The notes under the pieces: model-generated
Databases searched by the model: none
Seen by the model: only the letters and a program-made list of their open reading frames with translations
Told to the model about the DNA's origin: nothing
Shown: positions 1-8,970 of the stretch, piece after piece
Layout of the letters: each line of letters begins with the position of its first letter
How positions within the stretch are numbered: the first letter of the stretch is position 1
Translations under genes and position numbers: made by a program
Origin: Janthinobacterium lividum PAMC 25724
GTDB taxonomy: Bacteria > Pseudomonadota > Gammaproteobacteria > Burkholderiales > Burkholderiaceae_D
NCBI GenBank assembly: GCA_000242815.2
Contig: AHHB01000040.1
Location: 85,152-149,151 of the forward strand
Length of the DNA: 64,000 nucleotides
Direction: 5' to 3'

Positions 1-894
1 CATGCCGGCGAGGCCCAGCATAGTAAAGGCTTCGCCAAACATCAGCCAAGCCATCACGGCCGTCGTGGGCGGCGTCAGGTACAGCAAGCCCGTCACTTTC
101 GTGGCATCACTGCGGCGTATCAGGGCGAACAGCAAGAAGATGGCGCCGATGGATAAGACGAGTACCGACCACAGCAAGGCGCCGATAAAGTGTGCCGTCC
201 ATTCCACGTGGCTGAAATGCAGGTCCAGCCCTTCGTAATACAGGGCAAATGGCCATACCACCACGATGGAGGCAGCAAACTGTACCAGCGTGCCAGTGCG
301 CAAGTCGAATTGGGGACAGTGGCGTTTTTGGTACAGGGTGCCGGCCGTCATCGACAGCAGCGCGAAAATACACAGCAGCACGCTTTCCACGCTCAAGCCC
401 ACGCGGTTAATCTTGGCATACACGACCAGGGCCACGCCCAGCAAGCCAAAGAACAGGCCCAGCCACTGGCGCGGGCGCACAACTTCGCCGATCAGGGGCG
501 CGGCGCAGGCCGTCAGCACGGGCTGCATGCCGACGATCAGTGCGCACAAACCGGCCGGCATGCCCAGCTTGATGGCGCACCAGACGCCGGCCAGATAGCC
601 GGCCTGCATCAGGATGCCAGCCACGGCGATCTGGCGCAGCTGTCCCACAGGCCACGGCGCGCGCAACAGCAGTACCAGCGGCAGCAGGATCGCCAGCACG
701 CCCAGGAAGCGCAGCAACAGGAAGGTCAGCGGCGGCGCGTACGGCAGGCCGAACTTGGCGACAATAAAGCCTGTGCTCCATAACAACACAAAGAAGCCGG
801 GCAAGGCCACCGGCGCCAGTCTCGTCAGGAAAGGAGCTTTGGGGGCTTTGGCGGCTTTGCCGCTGGCGCCAGCGGCAGAGGGAAACTTGGACAT
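1..894 (-). CDS. EamA/DMT-family membrane transporter (C-terminus cut by window edge)
   Basis: The reading frame is open from an ATG at 892-894 down to base 1, giving 298 visible residues; the C-terminus lies outside the window. The translation is very hydrophobic, with about ten predicted membrane segments after a short basic Ala/Lys-rich N-terminal tail (residues 1-25). It contains the two-fold repeated five-helix pattern of the drug/metabolite transporter superfamily, including the segment LPGFFVLLWSTGFIVAKFG near the start and YLTPPTTAVMAWLMFGEAF in the second repeat, which is typical of EamA domains. Such proteins are inner-membrane exporters of small metabolites or amino acids; the substrate cannot be read from sequence. 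It is transcribed away from the phasin gene. Confidence 0.85.
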   Translation of the reverse strand, partial: MSKFPSAAGASGKAAKAPKAPFLTRLAPVALPGFFVLLWSTGFIVAKFGLPYAPPLTFLLLRFLGVLAILLPLVLLLRAPWPVGQLRQIAVAGILMQAGYLAGVWCAIKLGMPAGLCALIVGMQPVLTACAAPLIGEVVRPRQWLGLFFGLLGVALVVYAKINRVGLSVESVLLCIFALLSMTAGTLYQKRHCPQFDLRTGTLVQFAASIVVVWPFALYYEGLDLHFSHVEWTAHFIGALLWSVLVLSIGAIFLLFALIRRSDATKVTGLLYLTPPTTAVMAWLMFGEAFTMLGLAGM

Positions 895-1081
895 GGTATC
901 AACTCGGCAAACGGGGTCGGCAGCGGGACGCTAGGCCAGTGCGGGAGCAAAGTCTAGCATGCTGCGCAGCGATCGCCGCCACAACTGCTGGAAACAGTAG
1001 TTTTCGCGCAAACCATTGACACTCAGAAATGAAATATTTCCCTTTGGAAACAATGACTTTTGATGCAAATCTATTCAATTG

Positions 1082-1150
1082 TTGCAACGCACAAGAATCG
1101 CTTGACTTCGTTTTTTTTCGCCGTAGAATAGGGTTTGTTGCGTTGCACAA
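1082..1150 (+). promoter_or_regulatory. Phasin promoter flanked by two 13-bp TTGCNNNGCACAA repeats
   Basis: The 895-1243 gap holds a sigma70-like promoter, TTGACT at 1102-1107 and TAGAAT at 1124-1129 with a 16-bp spacer. Two near-identical 13-mers bracket it: TTGCAACGCACAA at 1082-1094, and TTGCGTTGCACAA at 1138-1150 overlapping the expected start site. The layout suits a repressor. PhaR, the polyhydroxyalkanoate-sensing repressor of phasin genes, is the obvious candidate by context; this is inference. The rest of the gap would hold the promoter of the divergent transporter gene. Confidence 0.6.
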
Positions 1151-1243
1151 TTCTTGTTCAGCTTGAAAAATTTAGATTCACCTGCTTTCCCAAACGGTAC
1201 ACGCAGCATCAAATTAACCAGATTTCGATTTTTGGAGATTTAT

Positions 1244-1810
1244 ATGTTTTCAATTCCTGAGCAATTTTCGTCCGCTACCAAAGCCAACCTGGAAGCCCAA
1301 TTCGCCCTGTTCTCGTCGCTGACGGGCAAAGCCTTCGAAGGCATCGAAAAGATCGTCGAACTGAACCTGACCGCTGCCAAGGCAACGCTGGAAGAATCGA
1401 CCGCCGCCGCCAAGCAATTGCTGTCGGCAAAAGATCCACAAGAATTTTTCTCGCTGAGCACTGCTCAAGCCCAGCCTAGCGCCGAAAAAGCCATCGCTTA
1501 CGGCCGTCACCTGGCAGCCATCACCTCCGGCACGCAAGCCGAGTTCAGCAAAGCTGCTGAATCGCAAATCGCTGAAACCAACCGCAAAGTTCTGTCGCTG
1601 GTGGAAGAAGTGACCAAGAACGCGCCAGCCGGTTCGGAAAACGCCGTCGCCATCTTGAAAAGCGCGATCGGCAATGCCAATGCAGGCTACGAGCAATTCT
1701 CGAAAACCAGCAAGCAAGCCGTCGAAACTATCGAAGCGAACCTGACATCGGCCGTGAACCAGTTCACGCAAGCGGCTGAAAAAGTCGTGCCGCGCACGGC
1801 TGCCAAGTAA
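1244..1810 (+). CDS. Phasin family protein (PHA granule-associated)
   Basis: A 188-residue, Ala/Lys/Glu-rich, almost entirely helical protein that begins [20 protein letters not shown], the typical opening of betaproteobacterial phasins (PhaP). Phasins coat polyhydroxyalkanoate granules in the cytoplasm and control their number and size. The start at 1244 is chosen because GGAGA lies 5 bp upstream; an upstream in-frame ATG at 1154 has no such site and would add 30 non-phasin residues. Length matches the family (about 180-190). It is monocistronic, with its own promoter and a strong terminator at 1898-1925. No PHA synthase gene is in the window. Confidence 0.93.
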   Translation: MFSIPEQFSSATKANLEAQFALFSSLTGKAFEGIEKIVELNLTAAKATLEESTAAAKQLLSAKDPQEFFSLSTAQAQPSAEKAIAYGRHLAAITSGTQAEFSKAAESQIAETNRKVLSLVEEVTKNAPAGSENAVAILKSAIGNANAGYEQFSKTSKQAVETIEANLTSAVNQFTQAAEKVVPRTAAK

Positions 1811-1897
1811 TTATTGCACGACCGCTGCGGCGGTCCGCTGTGAGCAGTTACCAGCTCCTCCAGGCAGCCATCGCGCACTTCACCGACGGATGCCATT

Positions 1898-1925
1898 ATG
1901 CCCCAGCCTAGCTGGGGCATTTTTT
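1898..1925 (+). terminator. Rho-independent terminator of phasin gene
   Basis: Perfect 10-bp stem (ATGCCCCAGC / GCTGGGGCAT) with a CTA loop, followed by a run of six T. It ends the phasin transcript before the convergent liv cluster. Confidence 0.9.
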
Positions 1926-1933
1926 ATGGTGCG

Positions 1934-2671
1934 CTACTCCCCCAGATACGCCGCTTTCACGCGCGGGTCGTCGAGCATGGCAGCGGCGTTGCCGCCCATG
2001 GTGAGCAAGCCCGAATCCATCACATAGCCGCGGTGCGCCGCCTGCAGGGCCAGGCGGGCATTCTGTTCGACCAGCAAGATCGTGATGCCTTCGGACGACA
2101 CCTTGCGGATCACCTCGAAAATCTTCTCGACCATGATGGGCGACAGGCCCATCGATGGTTCGTCAAGCAGCAGCAGCTTCGGATGGCTCATCAACGCGCG
2201 CGCCATGGCCAGCATCTGCTGCTCGCCGCCCGACAGCGTGCCGGCCATCTGCGCCGCCCTCTCCTTCAGACGCGGAAACACATCGAACCACCTGGCAATG
2301 TCATGCTCGACGCCCGCCTTGTCGGTGCGCGTGTAGGCCCCCATCATGAGGTTTTCGCGTATCGACATGCGGGTAAACACGCCCCGCCCTTCCGGCACCA
2401 TGGCCAGCTTTTTTTCTACCAGATGAAACGATTTCGTGCCCTTGAGCGACGCGCCTAGGTAGCTGATCGTGCCTTCGATCTTGCATTCGGGCAAAGTGCC
2501 CGTGATGGCTTTCAAGGTCGTCGTCTTGCCGGCGCCGTTCGCGCCGATCAGGGCGATCAGCTCTCCCTGGTTCACTTCCAGGTCGATGCCTTTCACCGCC
2601 TTGATACCGCCGTAGGCCACGTGCAGGCCGGCGACCTTGAGGACGTTGTGGTTCAATCCATTGTGCGTCAT
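1934..2671 (-). CDS. livF: Branched-chain amino acid ABC transporter ATPase LivF
   Basis: A 245-residue ABC ATPase with Walker A GANGAGKT, signature LSGGEQQ and Walker B LLLLDEP in the usual order, and the C-terminal LivF pattern VEQNARLALQAAHRGYV. It energises high-affinity uptake of leucine/isoleucine/valine or related solutes at the inner membrane together with LivG, LivH and LivM. The start at 2671 overlaps the stop of livG by 4 bp (ATGA), which indicates translational coupling; a longer frame up to 2782 only runs back into livG. It is last in the operon. Confidence 0.93.
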   Translation of the reverse strand: MTHNGLNHNVLKVAGLHVAYGGIKAVKGIDLEVNQGELIALIGANGAGKTTTLKAITGTLPECKIEGTISYLGASLKGTKSFHLVEKKLAMVPEGRGVFTRMSIRENLMMGAYTRTDKAGVEHDIARWFDVFPRLKERAAQMAGTLSGGEQQMLAMARALMSHPKLLLLDEPSMGLSPIMVEKIFEVIRKVSSEGITILLVEQNARLALQAAHRGYVMDSGLLTMGGNAAAMLDDPRVKAAYLGE

Positions 2672-3441
2672 GCGTGCGATCCCCCCAGATAAGCCTCGAT
2701 AACGGCCGGGTTTTGTTGTATTTCGGCCGGCAAGCCTTCGGCGATGCGCTTGCCATACTCGAGCACCGTGATGCGGTCGCACAGTCCCATCATCAGTTTC
2801 ACGTCGTGCTCGATCAACAGCACGGTCTTGCCTTCGGCCTTGATTTTCACCAGCAATTCGCGCAAGGCCAGCTTTTCCGTCGCATTCATGCCGGCCGCCG
2901 GCTCATCGAGAGCCAGCAGGGTCGGGTCGGTGGCCAGCGCGCGGGCAATTTCCAGGCGCCGCTGGTCGCCATATGATAAGAAGCGCGCCGTGCGCTTGGC
3001 AAACTGGGCGATACCGACGAAATCGAGCAATGCCATGGAGCGCTTGCGGATGGCAGCCTCTTCCTCGCGCGCTGCCTTGTGGCGGAAGATGGCGCCGAAC
3101 ACGCCCTGGTGCGAGCGCACATGGCACCCCACCATGACATTTTCCAGCGCCGTCATGTCGCCAAACAGGCGGATGTTCTGGAAGGTGCGCGCGATACCCG
3201 CCTTGGCCACCTTGTGCGGCGCCGATGGCGAATACGGCTTGCCAGCGAGCTTGAAGGTGCCCGTGTCGGGCTGGTAAAGGCCGGTGATGACATTGAAGAA
3301 GGTGGTCTTGCCGGCACCGTTGGGGCCGATCAAGCCATAGATCTGCCCTTGCCGAATGGTAATGCCCACGTCCGTCAACGCTTGCAAGCCGCCGAAACGC
3401 TTGTTGACGCCGGCGATGTCGAGAATGATCTGTTGGCTCAT
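2668..3441 (-). CDS. livG: Branched-chain amino acid ABC transporter ATPase LivG
   Basis: A 257-residue ABC ATPase with Walker A GPNGAGKT, signature LSYGDQRRLEIARAL and Walker B LLALDEPAAGMN. The AGMN and ARTFQNIRLFG segments are hallmarks of the LivG family. It pairs with LivF to form the ATPase dimer of a LIV-I/HAAT-type importer. It sits 12 bp downstream of livM and overlaps livF by 4 bp, so livH-livM-livG-livF is one operon. Confidence 0.94.
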   Translation of the reverse strand: MSQQIILDIAGVNKRFGGLQALTDVGITIRQGQIYGLIGPNGAGKTTFFNVITGLYQPDTGTFKLAGKPYSPSAPHKVAKAGIARTFQNIRLFGDMTALENVMVGCHVRSHQGVFGAIFRHKAAREEEAAIRKRSMALLDFVGIAQFAKRTARFLSYGDQRRLEIARALATDPTLLALDEPAAGMNATEKLALRELLVKIKAEGKTVLLIEHDVKLMMGLCDRITVLEYGKRIAEGLPAEIQQNPAVIEAYLGGSHA

Positions 3442-3453
3442 GCTACCCCTCCC

Positions 3454-4671
3454 TTATGCGGACACGATGCCGGTGGATTTGTTCGGCTGGTCCACATCAT
3501 GGTCGGGCCGGTCTTCGTGCTTGGGCGATGGCCACAGTCCGGCGGGACGGTTGAGCATGATCAAGACCATGGCCAGGCCGTACAACAACTGGCGCAGCAC
3601 CTCCGCCTCGATCACCACATGACCGAACAGCGCCTGCTGAGCCGGTTCCACCACGTGGCGCAGCACTTCGGGTATCGAGGCAAGGATCACGCCGCCGAGG
3701 ATCACGCCAGGAATATGCCCGATGCCGCCCAGCACCACCATGGCCAGCACGGCGATCGACTCCGTCAGCGAGAACGATTCCGGCGAGACAAAGCCCTGGA
3801 ACGAGGCAAACATGGCACCGGCTACGCCGCCAAACGAAGCGCCCATGGAAAAGGCCAGCAATTTGACGTTGCGCGTGTTGATGCCCATGGCTTTGGCGGC
3901 AATCTCATCTTCGCGGATGGCCACCCAGGCGCGGCCCAGGCGCGAATGCTGCAGGCGCTTGGTGACGAACACGATGCCGATGCACAGGAAGAGGAACAAA
4001 AAGTAATATGCATTCACGGACGGCATGGAAAAGCCGCCCACCACGACGGTGCTGTTGGTGCCGGCCTCCCCCGCCAGGTTGACGCCAAAGATGCGGATGG
4101 GATCGATCAAATTGATGCCTTGCGGACCGTTCGTAAAATTAATCGGATCGTTCAAATTGTTCATGAAGATGCGGATGATTTCGCCAAAGCCCAAGGTTAC
4201 GATGGCCAGGTAGTCGCCACGCAGTTTCAGCGTCGGTGCGCCCAGCAGCGCACCGCACAGGCCAGCAACAAAGGCGGCCAGCGGCACGATGAACCAGATC
4301 GACAGATGAAGGCCGTTTTCGCGGATTTCCGGTCCCATCAGTTGCACCAGGGTTGCACCCAGCAGCGGATACTGATTCACCACCGATTCGAGCAAGATGG
4401 CAAACTGCGGCGACGCCAACAAGGCCGTCAGGTAAGCACCCACGGCGTAGAAGGCGATATAGCCGAGATCGAGCAAGCCGGCAAAGCCGACCACGATGTT
4501 CAGGCCCAGCGCCAGCATGATGTACAGCAAGGCCATGTCGATGATGCGCACCCACGAGTTGCCGAACTGCGCGGCAAAAAAGGGGAACACCATCAACAGC
4601 GCGGCCAGGCCCAGCATGCCGGCGTAGGCTTTGGCGGGATTGTTCTTGGCGTCAAAATCGAGTAGTGCCAT
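3454..4671 (-). CDS. livM: Branched-chain amino acid ABC transporter permease LivM
   Basis: About 405 residues with roughly ten hydrophobic segments and the LivM-type motif GGIGHIPGVILGG near residue 310. It forms half of the membrane channel with LivH. The ATG at 4671 (MALLDFDAKN) is preferred because AAGGAG lies 9 bp upstream; a TTG three codons earlier (4680) is too close to that site. A hydrophilic tail of about 30 residues (after GLWPSPKHED) extends beyond the last helix. It lies between livH and livG. Confidence 0.92.
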   Translation of the reverse strand: MALLDFDAKNNPAKAYAGMLGLAALLMVFPFFAAQFGNSWVRIIDMALLYIMLALGLNIVVGFAGLLDLGYIAFYAVGAYLTALLASPQFAILLESVVNQYPLLGATLVQLMGPEIRENGLHLSIWFIVPLAAFVAGLCGALLGAPTLKLRGDYLAIVTLGFGEIIRIFMNNLNDPINFTNGPQGINLIDPIRIFGVNLAGEAGTNSTVVVGGFSMPSVNAYYFLFLFLCIGIVFVTKRLQHSRLGRAWVAIREDEIAAKAMGINTRNVKLLAFSMGASFGGVAGAMFASFQGFVSPESFSLTESIAVLAMVVLGGIGHIPGVILGGVILASIPEVLRHVVEPAQQALFGHVVIEAEVLRQLLYGLAMVLIMLNRPAGLWPSPKHEDRPDHDVDQPNKSTGIVSA

Positions 4672-4702
4672 GGTGCTCAACTCCTTGTTTTTATGGATGA
4701 CG

Positions 4703-5632
4703 TCAGGCGCGGTCGGCCACGCGCTCGCCCATGATGCCGGACGGACGCAGGGTCAGCACGATGATCAGCACGACGAAAGCAAAGATATCCTGGTAGTGGC
4801 TGCCGAGGAAACCACCGGTGAAATAGGCGATATAGCCGGCACCGAGGCTCTCGATGAGGCCCAGCAGGATGCCGCCCAGCATGGCGCCATAGATATTGCC
4901 GATGCCGCCCAGCACGGCCGCGCAAAAGGCTTTCAAGCCGGGGATGGCGCCCATGGAAAATTGAATGGATGCATAGTTGGCGCCCCACATCACACCTGCC
5001 ACGGCCGCCAGCGCGGCGCCAATGGCAAAGGTGGCCACGATGACCTTGTCGGAATCGACGCCCATGAGGCCCGCCACGCGAGGGTTTTCCGCCGTGGCGC
5101 GCATGGCGCGGCCCATTTTTGTTTTTTCCACCAGCAACACCAATGCGCCCATCGACAGGGCAGCCAGGGCCAACAGCAGTACTTGCGTTTGCGAAATCAC
5201 GGCGCCGCCCACATTGATAGGGTCGGTCGACAGCAATTGCGGGAAGGGCAAGGGATTACGCGTCCAGATCATCATGGCGAAGGTTTGCAGCAGGATGGAG
5301 ACGCCGATGGCGGTAATCAGGGGGGCAAGGCGGGGAGCATTGCGCAGGCGGCGGTAGGCGACCCGCTCGATGATGATGTTGACCAGAATACAGGCGGGGA
5401 TGGCGCCGAGGATGGCGGTGGCCAGTTTCAAGTAGCCGGGCCAGTCCGGCACATAAATGCCCAGCAGCTTGAGGATGCTCAAGCCCACCATGGCGCCTAT
5501 CATGAGCACGTCGCCGTGGGCGAAGTTGATCAGGTTCAGAACGCCATACACCATCGTATAACCGAGAGCGATCAAGGCATACATGCTGCCCAGCACCAGG
5601 CCGTTAATGATTTGCTGGATGAATGTATCCAT
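4703..5632 (-). CDS. livH: Branched-chain amino acid ABC transporter permease LivH
   Basis: A 309-residue integral membrane protein beginning MDTFIQQIINGLVLGSMYAL, the standard LivH N-terminus, with GAVVGLSIL-type helices and a conserved GGIGNIYGAMLGGILLGLIE loop. It is the first gene of the livHMGF operon and partner of LivM in the permease heterodimer. No periplasmic binding-protein gene lies upstream, where it often sits; a candidate binding protein is at 42136-43278. Confidence 0.93.
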   Translation of the reverse strand: MDTFIQQIINGLVLGSMYALIALGYTMVYGVLNLINFAHGDVLMIGAMVGLSILKLLGIYVPDWPGYLKLATAILGAIPACILVNIIIERVAYRRLRNAPRLAPLITAIGVSILLQTFAMMIWTRNPLPFPQLLSTDPINVGGAVISQTQVLLLALAALSMGALVLLVEKTKMGRAMRATAENPRVAGLMGVDSDKVIVATFAIGAALAAVAGVMWGANYASIQFSMGAIPGLKAFCAAVLGGIGNIYGAMLGGILLGLIESLGAGYIAYFTGGFLGSHYQDIFAFVVLIIVLTLRPSGIMGERVADRA

Positions 5633-5933
5633 GGTCAGATTGCCCTATCAAATATGCATTTTTCGGGAACAACTTCCGCCAGAACATGTGAGGCTGATAC
5701 AAAAACGGCACCGGAGGAACAATTCCCGCAGTGCCATCCTTGGACCGTTCTCACCAGCATGGTGCACGCACCCAAAACGGGCGCGACCTTACTGAGTCAT
5801 AACGACAACATCTTCAAGCTTGAACCAATAATAACGATGTTTTGTGAAAACTAAAATTGGAATAAATTATTCATTTCCAAATTAAATTTTGTTTTGAGGT
5901 GGCTCCTCATCGATACTCAATCGCCGCATGCCA
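5633..5933. other. AT-rich intergenic region upstream of livH
   Basis: This 301-bp gap separates livH from the end of ispH and must hold the liv promoter on the minus strand. Its right part (about 5820-5895) is markedly AT-rich. A small dyad, GAATAA-A-TTATTC at 5860-5872, is nested in a wider TTGGAA/TTCCAA pair (5858-5880) and could bind a regulator. I could not assign a confident -35/-10 pair. Confidence 0.4.
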
Positions 5934-6881
5934 TCAAGCGACGTCGCGCTTGATGCCGTCGAGGCCTTTCGGCATCGGGAAGGTGACCGCTTCCTGCACG
6001 CCATCGAGCGGGCGCACGCTCTTCACGCCGCACGCTTTCAAGCGCTCGATGACGGCTTGCACCAGCACCTCGGGCGCCGAGGCACCGGCCGTCACCCCCA
6101 CGCGCAGCTTGCCTTCCAGCCAGGCGGGATCAATCTGCGAGGCATTATCGACCATGTAGGCAGGCGTACCCATCTTCTCGGCCACTTCGCGCAGACGGTT
6201 CGAATTCGAGCTGTTCGGGCTGCCCACGACGATCACCACTTCCACTTGCGGGGCCATGAATTTCACGGCCTCCTGGCGGTTGGTGGTGGCGTAGCAGATG
6301 TCGCCCTTTTTCGGCTCGGCGATATTCGGATATTTCGCTTTCAAGGCCGCGATAATGTCGCTAGTGTCGTCAACTGACAACGTTGTTTGAGAAACATAGG
6401 CCAGGCTATCGGGATTGGCGACCTGCAAAGCGGCCACATCGTCGAGCGTTTCCACCAGATGCATGCCCATCTCGGCCTGGCCCATCGTGCCTTCCACCTC
6501 GGGATGGCCATCGTGGCCGATCATGATGATCTCGCGCCCTTCGCGGCGCATCTTGCCCACTTCCATGTGCACCTTCGTGACCAGCGGGCAAGTCGCGTCA
6601 AAAATACTCAGGCCACGCGATTCCGCCTCGGCGCGCACGGCTTTCGAGACGCCATGGGCGGAAAACACCAGCGTATTGCCAGCAGGCACGTCATCAAGAT
6701 CATCAATAAAGATGGCGCCCTTGTTGCGCAAGTCTGCCACCACATAGGCGTTATGCACGATTTCATGGCGCACATAGATCGGTGCACCAAATTGCTGCAA
6801 GGCACGCTCGACGATTTCGATCGCCCGGTCGACACCAGCGCAAAAACCGCGAGGCTGGGCCAGTAACAGTTCTTTATCCAT
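5934..6881 (-). CDS. ispH: 4-hydroxy-3-methylbut-2-enyl diphosphate reductase IspH
   Basis: A 315-residue iron-sulfur enzyme for the last step of the MEP isoprenoid pathway, which converts HMBPP to IPP and DMAPP. The three cluster cysteines are present at C14 ([11 protein letters not shown]), C98 ([11 protein letters not shown]) and C196 ([11 protein letters not shown]), as are the substrate-contact histidines H43 and H76 and the [11 protein letters not shown] segment. It lies 12 bp downstream of the FKBP isomerase gene, the same pairing as fkpB-ispH in Escherichia coli, so the two are co-transcribed. Confidence 0.97.
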   Translation of the reverse strand: MDKELLLAQPRGFCAGVDRAIEIVERALQQFGAPIYVRHEIVHNAYVVADLRNKGAIFIDDLDDVPAGNTLVFSAHGVSKAVRAEAESRGLSIFDATCPLVTKVHMEVGKMRREGREIIMIGHDGHPEVEGTMGQAEMGMHLVETLDDVAALQVANPDSLAYVSQTTLSVDDTSDIIAALKAKYPNIAEPKKGDICYATTNRQEAVKFMAPQVEVVIVVGSPNSSNSNRLREVAEKMGTPAYMVDNASQIDPAWLEGKLRVGVTAGASAPEVLVQAVIERLKACGVKSVRPLDGVQEAVTFPMPKGLDGIKRDVA

Positions 6882-6893
6882 CGCTATTCCTTT

Positions 6894-7349
6894 TTACAAC
6901 ACTGAAATGAGCTTGACTTCGAAGCGCAGTGGCTGACCGGCCAGCGGGTGATTAAAGTCGAACAGGGCCGAGTCCGCGCGCATTTCGCGCAGCACGCCGG
7001 CAAAGCGGCCGCCGCCCGGTGCGGCGAAGTCGACCAGGTCGCCAATCTTGTAGTCGGCCCCGGGTACCGAGTTTTCGTCGAGGGTCGCGCGCGAAACAGA
7101 CTGCACCAGCTCGGGGTTGCGCTCGCCAAAGCCTTCGCTGGCGCTCAGCTCAAACGTCTGGTGCGTACCTTCAGGCAAGCCCAACAGGCGCTGCTCGAGG
7201 AATGGCGCCAACTGGCCCTGCCCCAGCATCAAGGTCGCAGGATTTGCGCTAAAAGTAGTGACAATATCAGTACCGTCAACAGTAGCAAGACGATAATGCA
7301 GGGTGAGGTAAGCCGCTTCGGTGACGATTGCTGGTTGCTCGTTGGACAT
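6894..7349 (-). CDS. fkpB: FKBP-type peptidyl-prolyl cis-trans isomerase (FkpB/SlpA-like)
   Basis: A 151-residue cytoplasmic FKBP-family protein of the SlyD/FkpB subgroup. It has the split FKBP core and the hallmark [21 protein letters not shown] at the C-terminus; the inserted flap lies around residues 70-125. It lacks the His/Cys-rich metal-binding tail of SlyD, which fits FkpB. It is upstream of ispH in a two-gene operon and divergent from radC. Confidence 0.92.
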   Translation of the reverse strand: MSNEQPAIVTEAAYLTLHYRLATVDGTDIVTTFSANPATLMLGQGQLAPFLEQRLLGLPEGTHQTFELSASEGFGERNPELVQSVSRATLDENSVPGADYKIGDLVDFAAPGGGRFAGVLREMRADSALFDFNHPLAGQPLRFEVKLISVL

Positions 7350-7470
7350 AGTGAGTTTTCAAGTAGCTGATGCAAAGCGATATTGTAAGCCACACTGGCC
7401 GCGCCTGCCCCATGGCTTCGTCAAAGAAGGCCATGGGGCGCTCAGCGCCGGCGGCAAACAGGAGAACAGC

Positions 7471-8145
7471 ATGGGTATCAAGGACTGGCCGGCCAGCGAG
7501 CGGCCACGCGAACGTTTGATCGAGGATGGCGCGCAGTCGCTGTCGGATGCGGAATTACTGGCCGTGTTCCTGCGCACCGGGGTGCGCGGCAAAAGCGCCG
7601 TAGAACTGGCGCGCGACACCGTGGAGCACTTCGGTTCCCTGCGCGGCCTGTTTGCTGCCAGCCTCGTGAGTTTTTCCGCCGTGCATGGCATGGGCAGCGC
7701 CAAGTTCGCCCAGTTGCAGGCGGTCATGGAACTGGCGCGGCGCGCCATCATCGAGGATTTACAGACGGGCCAAGCCCTCAGTTCGCCGCACGCCGTCAAA
7801 GACTATTTGCGCCTGACCCTGGGCAACCTGGCGCATGAAGCGTTCCATGTGTTGTTTTTGGACGTCAAGAACCGCCTGATCACGAGCCGCGAAATGTTTC
7901 GCGGCACTCTCACCCACACCAGTGTGTATCCGCGCGAAGTGGTCAAGCAGGCGCTGCTGCACAACGCGGCCAGCGTCATGCTGGCCCACAACCACCCGTC
8001 CGGCACGCCGGAGCCGAGCGAGTCGGATTTACTGCTGACGCGCGCGCTGGTGCAAGCCTTGTCGCTGGTGGACGTGCGCGTCCTCGACCACTTCGTCGTC
8101 GCCGGGCGACAAGTGCATTCGTTTGCGGAACACGGCCAGATCTAA
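7471..8145 (+). CDS. radC: RadC/MPN-domain protein
   Basis: A 224-residue protein with an N-terminal helix-hairpin-helix region (about residues 55-80) and a C-terminal JAB1/MPN-like metalloprotein domain. The metal site is visible as H173-x-H175 and D186 in [15 protein letters not shown]. RadC proteins are conserved; the old DNA-repair role is doubtful and the biochemical activity is unsettled. The start at 7471 has AGGAG 6 bp upstream; the frame is open back to 7321 but without a family match. The order radC-rpmB-rpmG is the same as in E. coli. Confidence 0.93.
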   Translation: MGIKDWPASERPRERLIEDGAQSLSDAELLAVFLRTGVRGKSAVELARDTVEHFGSLRGLFAASLVSFSAVHGMGSAKFAQLQAVMELARRAIIEDLQTGQALSSPHAVKDYLRLTLGNLAHEAFHVLFLDVKNRLITSREMFRGTLTHTSVYPREVVKQALLHNAASVMLAHNHPSGTPEPSESDLLLTRALVQALSLVDVRVLDHFVVAGRQVHSFAEHGQI

Positions 8146-8336
8146 GTAAGCGCGCAGGCCAGCACCACCGTGGTCGCAGTTAACCATGTGTAAACAAGGA
8201 CATACGTGACAGCGCCGAGACGCTTATCTAACAGCAAACAGCGCTGTTTACCAGTGCTTTTCCCGATGGGAAAGGGGAAAAACCAAATTGTTAAATTTAT
8301 TCACCAACATATGACACAATTGTTTTTCGCAAGTCA

Positions 8337-8365
8337 TTGATAAATCTGCCTATTTTAGATATACT
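8337..8365 (+). promoter_or_regulatory. rpmB-rpmG promoter
   Basis: TTGATA at 8337-8342 and TATACT at 8360-8365 are separated by exactly 17 bp in AT-rich DNA. AAGGAG lies just before the rpmB ATG. The 8146-8404 gap is otherwise featureless to me. Confidence 0.7.
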
Positions 8366-8404
8366 CTCGTTTTTCCAATTTGGAATATCTTTAAGGAGTG
8401 CGCC

Positions 8405-8641
8405 ATGGCACGTGTTTGCCAAGTCACTGGGAAGAAGCCGATGGTCGGCAACAATGTTTCCCATGCAAACAACAAAACCAAACGTCGTTTTTTGCCTAAC
8501 TTGCAGAATCGTCGTATTTTTGTTGAATCTGAAAACCGCTGGGTCTCCCTGCGTTTGTCCAACGCCGGTCTGCGCGTCATCGATAAAGTCGGCATCGACG
8601 CCGTATTGGTCGATATGCGCGCTCGTGGCGAAAAAGTCTAA
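8405..8641 (+). CDS. rpmB: 50S ribosomal protein L28
   Basis: A 78-residue basic protein starting [20 protein letters not shown], which is diagnostic for bacterial L28, with the [18 protein letters not shown] core. It is a large-subunit ribosomal protein needed for 70S assembly. AAGGAG precedes the ATG. It carries only one of the cysteines of zinc-binding L28 forms, so this is the zinc-free (C-) type. It is co-transcribed with rpmG, 22 bp downstream. Confidence 0.98.
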   Translation: MARVCQVTGKKPMVGNNVSHANNKTKRRFLPNLQNRRIFVESENRWVSLRLSNAGLRVIDKVGIDAVLVDMRARGEKV

Positions 8642-8663
8642 TTAGCAGAATAAGGGAGCTATC

Positions 8664-8831
8664 ATGGCAAAATCAGGCCGCGACAAAATCAAGTTAGAAT
8701 CGACCGCCGGTACGGGTCACTTCTACACGACCACCAAAAACAAGCGTACGACGCCAGCGAAAATGGAGATCATGAAATTTGATCCTAAAGCACGCAAGCA
8801 CGTAACGTACAAAGAAACCAAAATCAAGTAA
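8664..8831 (+). CDS. rpmG: 50S ribosomal protein L33
   Basis: A 55-residue protein starting [20 protein letters not shown] and ending [11 protein letters not shown], the standard L33 sequence. It has no cysteines, so it is the zinc-independent form. AGGGAG lies 6 bp upstream of the ATG. It is second in the rpmB-rpmG operon and is followed by a strong terminator. Confidence 0.98.
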   Translation: MAKSGRDKIKLESTAGTGHFYTTTKNKRTTPAKMEIMKFDPKARKHVTYKETKIK

Positions 8832-8856
8832 TTGATATTGTGTTCTGCAGAAAGAG

Positions 8857-8880
8857 CCGCTCCGATGAGCGGTTTTTTTT
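8857..8880 (+). terminator. Terminator of rpmB-rpmG
   Basis: Six-bp stem CCGCTC/GAGCGG with a CGAT loop, followed by eight T at 8873-8880. Confidence 0.9.
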
Positions 8881-8921
8881 CGCCCGGATTTCGGGCCGGC
8901 GGCTGCACACTTTGCCTGGAT

Positions 8922-8950
8922 AAAAAAAAGGCCCTGGAATCGAGGGCCTT
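8922..8950 (-). terminator. Terminator of the desaturase gene
   Basis: Eight-bp stem AAGGCCCT/AGGGCCTT at 8929-8936 and 8943-8950. On the minus strand it is followed by a run of eight T (A-run at 8922-8929 on the plus strand). It stands 20 bp after the desaturase stop, facing the rpmG terminator. Confidence 0.88.
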
Positions 8951-8970
8951 GATATGGCGTAACAGGCTAA

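Noticed and set aside
3079..4665. 528-codon open frame antisense to livM and livG
   Set aside because: High-GC shadow frame rich in His, Gln and Arg with no family match; the opposite strand encodes clear LivG and LivM.
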